DNA of 64,000 bases from NCBI GenBank assembly GCA_900549105.1, contig URND01000004.1:1-64000 (forward strand), written 5' to 3'. Positions 16,449-26,080 of the stretch are shown piece after piece. Below the pieces are notes generated by a model that saw only the letters and a program-made list of their open reading frames with translations, had not been told where the DNA came from and did no database searches. Each line of letters starts with the position of its first letter. Position 1 is the stretch's first letter. The position numbers were made by a program, and so were the translations under genes. Origin of the DNA: an uncultured Eubacteriales bacterium (GTDB lineage Bacteria > Bacillota > Clostridia > Lachnospirales > Lachnospiraceae).

Positions 16449-16812
16449 GATAATCTCCTTCCATTTCTTGTTATCTATTATACGATTATCCGCAAAAAAA
16501 TTCAAGTCTATCCGTAATTTTTATACAGTATATTCGCAATTTATCTTCGCTTCATATTCCTCACAATATCGCCCTGTCCCTAAAATTATATCCCCTATTC
16601 ATTTATCATATAATTCAGCGCTTCCCACGAGAGAAATATGTACCCTTTCGGGTGTTCCGTATGTCAGATGCTGCTCATGGGCGCGTTGCGTCAATCTCCA
16701 CGCGATAAGGTATACGCCCATTTCCCCAGATACAATTTCTAATTGAATGCACTGAAAGACGATTTCATTAAAGATTTCCTAAGAAATTCCCGAATCTTTA
16801 AAACATCTTCTT
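16449..16812. other. Gene-free stretch between ATPase gene and IS fragment
   Basis: About 360 bases without a convincing gene. A GC-richer patch near 16620-16730 contains GCGTTGCGTC and CCACGCGATA, vaguely CRISPR-repeat-like, but nothing is repeated. On the minus strand a short open frame directly after the IS1182 fragment shows no recognisable match. Confidence 0.4.
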
Positions 16813-17085
16813 CTATTTTGACTGAATGGCAAGATTAAGTGATATCTCCTCTTCCAATCGCCGTTCAGATTGTATCCCATAAAGACATCCTATTAATAAC
16901 ATTTTTATCAGGATAACAGGATTAACGGACTTTCTGCCGACATTCGAATAGTATGGGGCAGCTATTTCATATATATAATCAAAGTGCACACGTTTCTTAA
17001 TCTGCCTTAAAAGATGATTTTCCGGAATTACAGAATCTAAATCCAAAATAACCTTTTGAATCTGTACAGTCTGTTTTCCCATCAT
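16813..17085 (-). pseudogene. IS1182-family transposase, N-terminal fragment
   Basis: The first 86 or so residues of an IS1182-type transposase: VIPENHLLRQIKKRVHFDYI, then VNPVILIKMLLIGCLYGIQS and ERRLEEEISLNLA. At the point where the family continues AYRWF the sequence ends IQSK-stop, so catalytic domains are gone. The start has GGAGGTGG upstream. A broken insertion sequence at the edge of the defence operon. Confidence 0.8.
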
Positions 17086-17263
17086 AAAAAGCCACCTCCT
17101 GCATGCAATATAATAATTATACCATACAAGAGGTGAGATATCTTTAATTTGCCAACAGGTCCAAATTTTTACATGCTCTAGTTGCTGCTAAATGCCCATC
17201 AAAAACAGCTCCTTTTGATGCCATTTTCCATGTGTCTATCCTTTCAATTTCTATTTCCTAACA

Positions 17264-19987
17264 TTAGAAGAACTCTTCCTGAAACAAATCTATTTCCCCT
17301 TCTGAACCAATCATTAATGCATCCAGGTAATCATCAAACGAATCTGTCACACAAATTTCCCAATATCCATCCGTTTTTAATTTCTGTGCAATCTTATAAC
17401 ATGGAATGTTCGTATTAAACGTATTATTAAAGATGTTTGTGAGATTATGAATACCCATTTTCCCCTCTTTTTCAACAATCCATTCACATACTTTACTCAC
17501 ACTCAAGATTGTGCTGTCCTTTGCCAAAATAATTCCTGCGGCAACAGAAAGAGAGTATACCTCTTCCTGTTGTCTCAATATACATGTGCACATCCATTCA
17601 TTGTTTTGAAGCTTCTGCACTATAGAAATATCTTTTATGTCATTCCATAAACTATGCGCATTAAAATACTTTTCTTCGCAAACATTTGATGCCCAATCCT
17701 GTAGCATCTTTATTTCTTCAAAAGAAATCCCATAGTGTTGTTTCACACATTCTAATGACATTAATAGTTTGGGGGCTGTCTCAATATATTGCAACGACTT
17801 TTTCGTCTTATCCAACGCAGATCCAAATACCGAAAGTGTCGTCAATCTTCGATCAAAACTGTTCATATCAACAACATCTCCGTTAAATATTTCAGCATCA
17901 AAAAGGTTAGTCACCGACCCATACCTATCATCATAAGCATACCCAGCATTCAAAGAATATCCAATACGTTTAAAAGCAGCCGCATTTAGTGCATCTTCTG
18001 ATGAATGCACACATATTTCCTTAAAAACCTTTTCTAAATCATCAATAAACCATATTTTCTTTGAAGAAAGTACTTCTTTGAATTTCTCTGCATCTCTCCC
18101 ATCAATTGCTGGAACATCAATCACATATTGACCATCAATATAATACTTACTCAGTGCATTGCTTATGACTAGATTTCCTTGTGCAGATTCCTTGTGCAAG
18201 CCATAGCGTTCCTCATAAGCTTGATAATAGTCAAAATAATCCACTGGAGATATTTCTTTCAAAAAATGAACAGCTTGATTAGCCTCATCTCCTTCTCCAA
18301 AAATAATAACCGGTACACGCCGACAGCTAATCTCAAAATCATATCCATTCCAATTTTCGAGAGAGGATTTTATTATATAAAAAAGCTCGTATCCGTCTCT
18401 AATATCTAGTTCTTCCATTAACTCACGGTAATCTTGAAAGATTAAATCCGACGAAATTACCAAATTCCTATAGCGATTAAAGTCTATATTTTCCCACACC
18501 TGATGATAATCTGCATCACAATATCTTACACAATTCTGTTCATTAAATACGATGTACTTAGCATTACGTAAATGATTTGTGACAGATCTAATATTAATTT
18601 CCAATCGCTCACGTGGATACCCTTTTGACTCTAGATAATCATAATAAACGGTTTCAAAATCGTCCATTGACAAAGTCCGATCGCTATTGCTAAGCAATAC
18701 ACGATATACCATATCTGTTCGAGATACAGTTTGTTTATCATGACGTACAACTTCTTCCTTAAAATAATTCCTTAGTCGATTAGAAAACACACCATCATAT
18801 TCATTTATGCTTTTTTCTGTTAAGTCTTCTTTTCCTTTTACGTATTTTAGCATCAAATACTCGTATCCAATTTCCCCACATGTAGGGAAGGCATAACAAA
18901 ATTCTTTTTTTGAAAATCGAAAATATTCAAATGGCTCTTTGAAATAATCCTCCCATAGTAAAGGAAACTTACATACCGTTTTTCTAGCAATCTGTCGAAT
19001 TCGCTCTCTGGTTAGTCCATAATCATTCGCTATATTCTGTAAACTTTCTCCTGCTAATCGTTTTGCAAGAATACTAAATTCCCGCTGCTCATAATCACAT
19101 TTGTTTGACATATAATCTGCGACCTTAATACGTTTAAGCAAAACATATCCATCTCTTTCCATGCAGATAGTTCCATCACATATCTTTTCAAATAAAATAT
19201 CCTTGTTTAGCGCCATCTCATGAAGCAAGAGATTATTCTTTATTTCTTTCCTTCTTATAATGCCATCAGGCGCAATCTTCAAAAAAAAGGATTTCAAACT
19301 TGCCTTTAGCTCAGGAATTTCTAATAAAGCTATTATGTTATCAGAGCATATATAATCCAAACCTCCATATATAATCCGTTCCATTAGTCCAGCGTTTTCT
19401 GCATATTGGTACAGTTTTCGCCAGTAAATCTGCCCAATCGGCAATATCATCATTGACAACCGCTGAAAATATTCTTTCAGTTCAGGATTAATCGTAATTT
19501 CTCTATCATCCTCTGTCCCCAATGATAATATCATATTTTCAGCAAGCCAAATATTCATGGATTGAAGAATATCTGAGACTGTTTTTTTTCCAGAATTCTT
19601 TAATTTCGCAAGGTCTTCTTCGCTAAGGACTGCTACTTTATCTAGTGTCATATATCCAGCACGCATCAAAGTGTTATAAGCTCTGATTGACAGTCCTAAT
19701 TCCGAAATTGAATGTTGCGATAATTCCAACAACTGATCCTCAGAAAACTGTTCTTCCTCTGAGCATTCTATTTCCTTTTCCAATTCAGGGATGATTATTT
19801 CACCTGCATTAAGTTTATTTATGATATCCTCAATTTCTGCAACAGTTTTTGCCCCTACATTTTTCTGTTCTGCAATAGTGCTAATTGGTGTCGTCATCAA
19901 CTGATTCACCGTCTCTATTTCCATTTTATGCAACACATGATTCGCACGTGTTGACATAGATAGTTTCCCAATAGGTATTCCTTCCAT
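17264..19987 (-). CDS. Large protein with two RNAP alpha-CTD-like domains and a sigma region-4-like HTH
   Basis: A protein of about 907 residues, last gene of the phosphorothioation-type operon. Residues about 5-60 (IPIGKLSMSTRANHVLHKM...VGAKTVAEIEDI) and 90-150 (ISELGLSIRAYNTLMRAGY...SGKKTVSDIL) each read as the C-terminal domain of the RNA polymerase alpha subunit, a helix-hairpin-helix DNA and activator-binding module. Near residue 325, LAGESLQNIANDYGLTRERI resembles the helix-turn-helix of sigma-70 region 4. The remaining 550 residues match nothing I know. Start set at 19987, where GGTGG precedes an ATG; a TTG at 19999 also fits. Possible role: DNA or RNA polymerase-targeting sensor or effector. 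Confidence 0.7.
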   Translation of the reverse strand: MEGIPIGKLSMSTRANHVLHKMEIETVNQLMTTPISTIAEQKNVGAKTVAEIEDIINKLNAGEIIIPELEKEIECSEEEQFSEDQLLELSQHSISELGLSIRAYNTLMRAGYMTLDKVAVLSEEDLAKLKNSGKKTVSDILQSMNIWLAENMILSLGTEDDREITINPELKEYFQRLSMMILPIGQIYWRKLYQYAENAGLMERIIYGGLDYICSDNIIALLEIPELKASLKSFFLKIAPDGIIRRKEIKNNLLLHEMALNKDILFEKICDGTICMERDGYVLLKRIKVADYMSNKCDYEQREFSILAKRLAGESLQNIANDYGLTRERIRQIARKTVCKFPLLWEDYFKEPFEYFRFSKKEFCYAFPTCGEIGYEYLMLKYVKGKEDLTEKSINEYDGVFSNRLRNYFKEEVVRHDKQTVSRTDMVYRVLLSNSDRTLSMDDFETVYYDYLESKGYPRERLEINIRSVTNHLRNAKYIVFNEQNCVRYCDADYHQVWENIDFNRYRNLVISSDLIFQDYRELMEELDIRDGYELFYIIKSSLENWNGYDFEISCRRVPVIIFGEGDEANQAVHFLKEISPVDYFDYYQAYEERYGLHKESAQGNLVISNALSKYYIDGQYVIDVPAIDGRDAEKFKEVLSSKKIWFIDDLEKVFKEICVHSSEDALNAAAFKRIGYSLNAGYAYDDRYGSVTNLFDAEIFNGDVVDMNSFDRRLTTLSVFGSALDKTKKSLQYIETAPKLLMSLECVKQHYGISFEEIKMLQDWASNVCEEKYFNAHSLWNDIKDISIVQKLQNNEWMCTCILRQQEEVYSLSVAAGIILAKDSTILSVSKVCEWIVEKEGKMGIHNLTNIFNNTFNTNIPCYKIAQKLKTDGYWEICVTDSFDDYLDALMIGSEGEIDLFQEEFF

Positions 19988-19999
19988 CTCTTCCACCAA

Positions 20000-20551
20000 T
20001 TAATATTCCGGACGAAGTAACTGATCTACATCTGTACCATCCTGTCTACTTTCAATCAATGTTCTCTGATCAAAAATTGTCTTATAGGCATAATCGACTG
20101 TTTCGTCTATTCCCACAGTTGCACTATTGGAAAAACTCTCATAAAGGATTTCAATTCCACCCAAAACATAACTATTAAACAAATCCTGTGCTTCTTTCAT
20201 CGCAATTAGCTCTTCTGGTTGAACCGGGGGCACAGCATTCTCATCCATTTTATCGCGATAACGAAAACAAATATTTATGCGTTCTTCATCCGACCATGCC
20301 TTAGATGTATCATTAAGAATCACTAATTTAAATAATTCATTACATTTTATGTTTTCTGTATTAAACGCATACGCATAAATTCTGGCCCGATCAGTAGAGT
20401 CACCGGCCACAGATCTTTTATCATATAATATTCCCAACATCGCTCCTGTCATGTAAACATCTATATATCGTTTAAATGCTTTTACATCATTTACAAGATA
20501 TTTTATGTATGTGGCATGCTTACCAAAAATCGTATAATCACCTTCAAACAT
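20000..20551 (-). CDS. Unrecognised 183-residue protein of the phosphorothioation operon
   Basis: Begins MFEGDYTIFGKHATYIKYLV and contains YMTGAMLGILYDKRSVAGDS, ICFRYRDKM and ILYESFSNSATVGIDETVDY. No signal peptide or membrane segment; mixed helix and strand. I recall no named family with certainty; short proteins in this position accompany DndD-like ATPases in defence operons. It is preceded by AGGTGATATAA and lies 10 bases after the SMC ATPase gene and 12 bases before the alpha-CTD protein, so it is part of the operon and probably of the same complex. Confidence 0.6.
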   Translation of the reverse strand: MFEGDYTIFGKHATYIKYLVNDVKAFKRYIDVYMTGAMLGILYDKRSVAGDSTDRARIYAYAFNTENIKCNELFKLVILNDTSKAWSDEERINICFRYRDKMDENAVPPVQPEELIAMKEAQDLFNSYVLGGIEILYESFSNSATVGIDETVDYAYKTIFDQRTLIESRQDGTDVDQLLRPEY

Positions 20552-20561
20552 TTATATCACC

Positions 20562-22574
20562 TCACATCTCTATTTTCGTATAGGATTCAGTCTGTTTCAT
20601 CAGTTTGCAATATTTGCCAACACGTGGTGCCATAACCGCTTCTGCATACTGCCAATCCTTTTCCATAACAAACATGATTACCTGATTTGCCACTTCCGGA
20701 AGCACTCCAGAAATATTCCTAATATGCGTTTCATCTGCATTAGAAAATGGTGCATCCATAACTAACGGATAGGCTTCATTCTCCCATGAAATAGTATCTA
20801 CAGCATTTCTTCCCAATGAAGCTTTTTCTTTTGCCAAATCAACAAGTCCCGCTATAAAAGCAAAATTTTTAACACGCTTCAAGCCTTCAGATTCTCCTGT
20901 AATAATCTCTTTTCCATTTAACTGCGCAAACAGTGTAACATGATAGTACTTATCAATTTGGACCCTACGTTCTCCATGATACATTCTAGAAAAAATATCA
21001 TTAACTCGCTCTTGAAGACGCACTCTCATCTCCTGTTCTTTTTCAGCATACGTCTCATCAATCCAAGAACAGATTTTTTCAGCATATGCCAAATACACTA
21101 TCAGTCTTTTATTGCGTTCTGATGCAGATACTAAACTATCATATACTTTCTGTGCTGCATCAATTGCAGCTGTACTTGCACCAATCTCTCTATTGCAACG
21201 TTCTTTTTTCTCATTCATTCTCTTTATGTCAGCTTTTATACGATTCATGTCAGCTTCATAACTGCTCATATTTTCCTTACCGAAAATACTTGCATCTATT
21301 CGACTGATATCATCCTCTAACCATGCAATGGTATTTCTATGCTTTTGTATCTCCTTATATTGCTGTTCTGCAATTGGATAGAATTGGGAAACACTTCGTC
21401 TATCTGTTTCCAACAATTGCTTAAAATTACGTATTGCGGTTCCAATGTGTGCCGGTGGAAGATACTTCATCTCCTGCATAATGTGATTATATGCATTATT
21501 TCCTGTCTCACCATTTTCGTCCGAAACAATAGGTGCACCACATATACATCTTCCTCTCTTTATGATGTCTCTAATAGAAGCCTCCGTCATATCTCGGATG
21601 CCTTTGTCATCCACATTGGCATTTACTAGAAAATCTTTAGCCTGTTCCATTATTGGAACAGCTATGTAAGTTGTAATAGAGTTGTTGTAAAAGTCTAGAA
21701 ACAACTCATTACAGCGCATCAATTCTGCTTTTTCATCTTCCAAATGCTTTTCATACTGTTGTTTTTGACGCTGCAACTCAGCCGTACTCTGATTATCGCG
21801 AAGAATCTCCACAATCTTTTCCTTCTGTGCATTCAGAGATTGTAGTTCTATGTCAGCATTATCAATCTCCTTCTGTAGTGACTCTTTCCTTTCGTTTTCT
21901 TTTGCGATTGTATCCTGCGCATTTTTTGCTCTTTCATCTCCGTCAGAGTCCAACGAACTATTCCACTGACCAATCGCAGTATTTTTTAATGTTCGTGATC
22001 CTAAATGCTTTCTTGCATTACTAACCGGAGCCAATCCTAGTAAACCACGAACAGCTTCAGATAAATCTTTTCTTGTGCTTATATCTGAAACTCGCTCCGT
22101 GTCAAAGAAAAAGTAACCTGATAATGACTGTGGAAGAATTGAGTTTATAATATTTCGTTCTTCACCTTCTCTTACTTGTTTCGTAATACCATTTTCCTTG
22201 TACGATACAGCCAATTTACTATTTAATGCATTCCAGCTACCGTATGCGCGATCTACATATGCTTGAGTGCGACGCACAATGTACTCCGTATCTTTATGAG
22301 ATAAAAGTACCTCAACAAAGACTTCACACTTTTGTAGAATTCCTGCCTGCTCATTTGCTACTTCTAAATTGAGCAAAAAATCTGGATTACTATCCTTTGG
22401 GAAATCTGCTACACCATACAAACACCAGTTAAATGCCTGCAAAATTGTTGTTTTTCCAAATGTATTATCACCTAAAAGAACCGTGACATTTTTATCGGCA
22501 TCTGTTGAAAAATCTAATCTCTGATTTCCTTTAAACTGCCGAAAATTATTTAAAACTATACTTTTAATCAGCAT
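20562..22574 (-). CDS. DndD-like SMC/Rad50-type ATPase
   Basis: A 670-residue ATPase of the DndD group. MLIKSIVLNNFRQFKGNQRL starts the N-lobe; VTVLLGDNTFGKTTILQAF is Walker A; SLSGYFFFDTERVSDI is the conserved DndD segment. A long charged coiled coil runs from about residue 215 to 520, interrupted by GRCICGAPI, a candidate zinc-hook-like cysteine pair. The C-lobe has YPLVMDAPFSNADE as Walker B. DndD supplies ATPase activity near the DNA strand during phosphorothioation in Dnd systems; here it lies in the downstream half of the operon, so it could serve restriction instead. Strong SD (AAGGAGG). Confidence 0.85.
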   Translation of the reverse strand: MLIKSIVLNNFRQFKGNQRLDFSTDADKNVTVLLGDNTFGKTTILQAFNWCLYGVADFPKDSNPDFLLNLEVANEQAGILQKCEVFVEVLLSHKDTEYIVRRTQAYVDRAYGSWNALNSKLAVSYKENGITKQVREGEERNIINSILPQSLSGYFFFDTERVSDISTRKDLSEAVRGLLGLAPVSNARKHLGSRTLKNTAIGQWNSSLDSDGDERAKNAQDTIAKENERKESLQKEIDNADIELQSLNAQKEKIVEILRDNQSTAELQRQKQQYEKHLEDEKAELMRCNELFLDFYNNSITTYIAVPIMEQAKDFLVNANVDDKGIRDMTEASIRDIIKRGRCICGAPIVSDENGETGNNAYNHIMQEMKYLPPAHIGTAIRNFKQLLETDRRSVSQFYPIAEQQYKEIQKHRNTIAWLEDDISRIDASIFGKENMSSYEADMNRIKADIKRMNEKKERCNREIGASTAAIDAAQKVYDSLVSASERNKRLIVYLAYAEKICSWIDETYAEKEQEMRVRLQERVNDIFSRMYHGERRVQIDKYYHVTLFAQLNGKEIITGESEGLKRVKNFAFIAGLVDLAKEKASLGRNAVDTISWENEAYPLVMDAPFSNADETHIRNISGVLPEVANQVIMFVMEKDWQYAEAVMAPRVGKYCKLMKQTESYTKIEM

Positions 22575-22588
22575 ATTTCTTTTCCTCC

Positions 22589-22753
22589 TTACTCGGCATT
22601 CTTCTCAATAATTTTTCTTATTGCCTTCACCATGTCCTGTGTAGTATATTCACCTGTTTTAATATTCTTTCGCTCAGCCGAAATAATCAATTTTTTCATT
22701 TGTGTCAATTTCTGCTCATTAATCTGTACTTTCTGAATCTCATCAGATAACAT
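22589..22753 (-). CDS. 54-residue protein of the DNA-modification operon
   Basis: A small gene whose ATG lies inside the last codons of the helicase gene (out-of-frame overlap of 11 bases), so translation is probably coupled. The protein starts MLSDEIQKVQINEQKLTQM, is highly charged and helical, and ends IRKIIEKNAE. An AAGGAGG SD for the next gene follows it. I recall small proteins annotated as associated with DNA modification systems in this position; the function is unknown. Probably a subunit or regulator of the DndD-like ATPase or helicase. Confidence 0.7.
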   Translation of the reverse strand: MLSDEIQKVQINEQKLTQMKKLIISAERKNIKTGEYTTQDMVKAIRKIIEKNAE

Positions 22754-24908
22754 TGCCGTGTTCCTCCTCTTCTTTCAACTCTTCCTCGGTAATCTCAAAT
22801 CCATGTTTTAATTCAAAAATCAAATCATATGTTTCTGATGGATTCTCTGATATCTCTGCAAAATCCAACATTCTTATCAATTCTCTTTTTACCAATCCCC
22901 TAGACGAATTGATTACATCTGCATTTTGACTTCCCAATGTATCTGCTCTAAATGGCAAGGTAATGAAATCAAATATTACAGCATATTCTTTCCCCGGAAA
23001 CTTTCGTAATACTCTTCCTCTACGTTGAATGTACTCTTTGGGATTTGTACTACTAGCTAAAATAAATGCCGTTTTAATACTCGGAATATTAACACCCTCA
23101 TCCAAACATTTAATAGCAACTAATGCCTGCAGCATTTCCCCTTTAGCAAACGCATTCCTTATCTGTGCTCGTTCCTGTGCAGTTTCTTGCGATGTAAACC
23201 TCCCTACACGCATTTGCATTTTATTTCCAAGCAAATCTGTAACAAAATCTATTTGTCTCGTCCCGAATGATAAATTATCAGCATCCCCTTCTTTTATTGT
23301 TGTTGCTCCGCAATATATCAGTAGATGATTATCATTCTTAAATGGTCGTACTTGTCTTTCTAACTCTGGTATTTTTCCTCTTGCTCCAGCTACAATTCTT
23401 GCTCTTTTTATCATCAATTGTTTTGCATATTCCGAAAGAACCACTTGTCCTTTTCTCTTTGTAATAGCCTTCGCTAGCTGATGCGTAATTGATAAATACT
23501 CATCCAATTCATCTTCATCTAAATAAACTAATACTGGATAATAGTAGTATCTTGTGAGCATTTCATTTTCTATTGCATCTTTAAGTGAGTATTCTATACA
23601 CTTTTCTCCAAAAAAGGACTTTAATGCATCCGTCCCTGATTCGTCGTTATGCCTATCAATTGTCGCAGATAATGCTAATCGAAAAGGTATTGTGTTAGGT
23701 AAACAGCGTCTGTAATTTACTGCCCCCATATTATGGGCTTCATCCACAACAAACACCGTATCTTTTGATAAAAGTTGAATCTGTCGCTGCACTGATTTTG
23801 TTACAAATGACGCATTCGTTGTTACAAAACAGAAGTTATCTAAAACGCCTAAATTAAACGATCTGACTGCTTGCTCAAGATGTTTTCTCCAGTTTTTTTG
23901 TGCTGATGCTGAATACCCAACTATTGGTCTTATTCCAAATCGAACAATATCTTCACACCATTGCTCAACTAAATGTTGATACGGACATAGAATTATAATT
24001 GCCAAACGATTATTATTGTATCTATACAAATGCTCTATACTTGCAAGTGCTGTCAGCGTTTTGCCAGTACCTGTTGCCATATCATATATGCCACGGAAAC
24101 CATTTTTTTCCCATGTTTTTAATGCCTGTTTCTGATATGACCTTATTTTGAAATCTTCTGGCAGATGAATCGGCAATTTCTCATCATCCGTTTTTGGACT
24201 TCTCCTCTCTCTTGCAGTCAGACTATTAAGATTGTTGGCCAGTTTAGGATTATACTCATATAATCGCTGTTTCACGACTTCTGGAAATTCATAAATCTCA
24301 ATTCCAGGTTCATAATCCTCCCAAATTGCTCTGAAAGCCATTTGTTTTTGGAATACCCTTTCTGCATCTGACGTCCATGAACAAAAAGCATCGAATGATT
24401 CGTAATTACCTCTAAAACCATTTTCACTTTCATTCATAGAGCCCGAAAACGCTACCGAATCCCCAGCAGCATCGGTTATTATCCCCATCTTTTCATGGTA
24501 CATTGAGACTTCATTCTGAGTAGTTAAAAAGGCTATTTTTATATCCAGAATACCCTGTGCCACAAGTTGAGCTATAAATGATAAGCTTTCCCTATCCTCC
24601 TCATTCTCTGGTTCTTTTAATTCTCTAGAAAGTGAATTTTCAATTACTTTTCTGAGTTCATAACCTTTCTGTATCTCCTGATAATCCTCTTCTGTTAATC
24701 TTGGAGAGGCTACTATTTGTATCTTCCCACCATTTTTTATTAGCCCTTTTATTCCCCTTGAAATCAGTGAAAGAGCTGATGAACAGAAAAAGCCAACAGC
24801 TCTCTGATACAAAACTGCCTCACTTAGCAACGGTATATAGAAGTCTTTAACCACATCATCAATAAACGATCTGTATTCGCCTTTAATATTCAACTCTTTA
24901 AGTCCCAT
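22743..24908 (-). CDS. DEAD/DEAH-type helicase with N-terminal phospholipase D-like domain
   Basis: A 721-residue superfamily 2 helicase. Residues about 1-215 form a PLD-like nuclease domain: YHEKMGIITDAAGDSVAFSG continuing SMNES gives the HxK...GSxN catalytic pattern. The helicase core follows: SYQKQALKTWEKNG (Q-like), YDMATGTGKTLTALA (motif I), VFVVDEAHNMGA (motif II), LALSATIDRH (motif III), ALVAIKCLDEGVNIPS (motif V) and YIQRRGRVLRKF (motif VI). Such PLD-helicases occur in anti-phage loci and probably translocate on and nick DNA. The C-terminus ends in a Glu-rich tail. Position after the desulfurase suggests it starts the restriction half of the system. Confidence 0.88.
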   Translation of the reverse strand: MGLKELNIKGEYRSFIDDVVKDFYIPLLSEAVLYQRAVGFFCSSALSLISRGIKGLIKNGGKIQIVASPRLTEEDYQEIQKGYELRKVIENSLSRELKEPENEEDRESLSFIAQLVAQGILDIKIAFLTTQNEVSMYHEKMGIITDAAGDSVAFSGSMNESENGFRGNYESFDAFCSWTSDAERVFQKQMAFRAIWEDYEPGIEIYEFPEVVKQRLYEYNPKLANNLNSLTARERRSPKTDDEKLPIHLPEDFKIRSYQKQALKTWEKNGFRGIYDMATGTGKTLTALASIEHLYRYNNNRLAIIILCPYQHLVEQWCEDIVRFGIRPIVGYSASAQKNWRKHLEQAVRSFNLGVLDNFCFVTTNASFVTKSVQRQIQLLSKDTVFVVDEAHNMGAVNYRRCLPNTIPFRLALSATIDRHNDESGTDALKSFFGEKCIEYSLKDAIENEMLTRYYYYPVLVYLDEDELDEYLSITHQLAKAITKRKGQVVLSEYAKQLMIKRARIVAGARGKIPELERQVRPFKNDNHLLIYCGATTIKEGDADNLSFGTRQIDFVTDLLGNKMQMRVGRFTSQETAQERAQIRNAFAKGEMLQALVAIKCLDEGVNIPSIKTAFILASSTNPKEYIQRRGRVLRKFPGKEYAVIFDFITLPFRADTLGSQNADVINSSRGLVKRELIRMLDFAEISENPSETYDLIFELKHGFEITEEELKEEEEHGNVI

Positions 24909-24918
24909 ATAATTCCTC

Positions 24919-26064
24919 CTACAGATTTTCCCCTATAAAATCCAGTGTTTCTTGCAACTGAGCAAAATCATTATTCGAAGTGAAATAATTCACACTAAAC
25001 CGAATTGTTCCCGCTGGATAGGTACCCAAAAACTGATGTGCCAATGGAGCACAATGCAAACCTGTTCTTACTGCAATACCCTGTTCATTGAAAATATTTC
25101 CTGCGCTATCACTACTAATATCATTCAATAAACAGGAAACGATTCCTACATATCGCTGTCCTTCTAAAGCGCCGACAATTTTGATAAAATCATACTGTTT
25201 CAAAATATCCATTAAACGCTTTCTGTGTTCTTCTTCTTTACACCATATTTCTTCTACCGTGGTTTCCTGTATCCATTTAAGCGCTGCATTCAATCCTGCT
25301 ATTCCAACTATATTAAGCGTTCCCATCTCGTATTTTTCTGGAAGACTCTCTGGCATATTCTGATTAGCTGATTCATATCCAGTTCCTCCGAAAATAACAG
25401 CTGGGAGCTTAACCGATGGATTCATAACAAAGCCGGAAATCCCTGTGGGGCCGTACAAAGTCTTATGGCCAGCGAAAACAGCAAAATCAATGCAACTAAG
25501 CCCTACATTTAAATCAACCAGTCCTGCACTCTGTGCTAAATCAACCAAGGTAACTGAACCCTGCTTTTTTGCCAATGAAAAAATCTCTTCCACTGGCGCT
25601 ATCAGTCCCATCACATTACTTGCATGACTAACAATAACAAAATCCGGTTTTACAGAATCAAACTGATACCTTATTTTTTCCATGTCATATACAAGTTCCT
25701 TTGTCACAGCAAGCTGTTGGACCGCCACGGAACCCTTATTCGCAAAATGATGTAAGGTTCTCGTTACTGCATTATGTTCAAACGGGCTTATATAAACATT
25801 ATGTATTCCAGTTGCTATTATACCCTGGATGACAATATTCAAGGCAATCGTTGCTGTCGGAGTAAAAACCACCTGCTTCATAGGACAATGTAATATCTCT
25901 TGTAATCTTTTTCTTGTATCTGCTATTAAACTACTAGCAGTTCGTGCCAACGAATAATTTCCACGTCCAGCATTCCCACCACTTTGTCTGTAAAAACTAT
26001 CCATAAAGGAATAGACCTCTTCTGGTTTCGGATATGTTGTCGCAGCGTTATCAAAATACGCCAT
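24919..26064 (-). CDS. Cysteine desulfurase (DndA/SspA-like, group II)
   Basis: A 381-residue PLP enzyme that removes sulfur from cysteine and holds it as persulfide. Seen: MAYFDNAATTYPKPEEV at the N-terminus; FAVFAGHKTLYGPTGISGF with the PLP lysine; and AVRTGLHCAPLAHQFLGT with the catalytic cysteine in the group II (SufS/CsdA) context RTGxHCAP. Length is normal. It is the fourth gene of an operon with a PP-loop sulfurtransferase, so sulfur delivery for DNA phosphorothioation is the likely role. SD AGGAGGAACAGG. Confidence 0.92.
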   Translation of the reverse strand: MAYFDNAATTYPKPEEVYSFMDSFYRQSGGNAGRGNYSLARTASSLIADTRKRLQEILHCPMKQVVFTPTATIALNIVIQGIIATGIHNVYISPFEHNAVTRTLHHFANKGSVAVQQLAVTKELVYDMEKIRYQFDSVKPDFVIVSHASNVMGLIAPVEEIFSLAKKQGSVTLVDLAQSAGLVDLNVGLSCIDFAVFAGHKTLYGPTGISGFVMNPSVKLPAVIFGGTGYESANQNMPESLPEKYEMGTLNIVGIAGLNAALKWIQETTVEEIWCKEEEHRKRLMDILKQYDFIKIVGALEGQRYVGIVSCLLNDISSDSAGNIFNEQGIAVRTGLHCAPLAHQFLGTYPAGTIRFSVNYFTSNNDFAQLQETLDFIGENL

Positions 26065-26080
26065 CCTGTTCCTCCTTTAT

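Noticed and set aside
16680..16730. CRISPR-repeat-like text (GCGTTGCGTC, CCACGCGATA) near the IS1182 fragment
   Set aside because: It occurs once; no second repeat or regular spacer was found.
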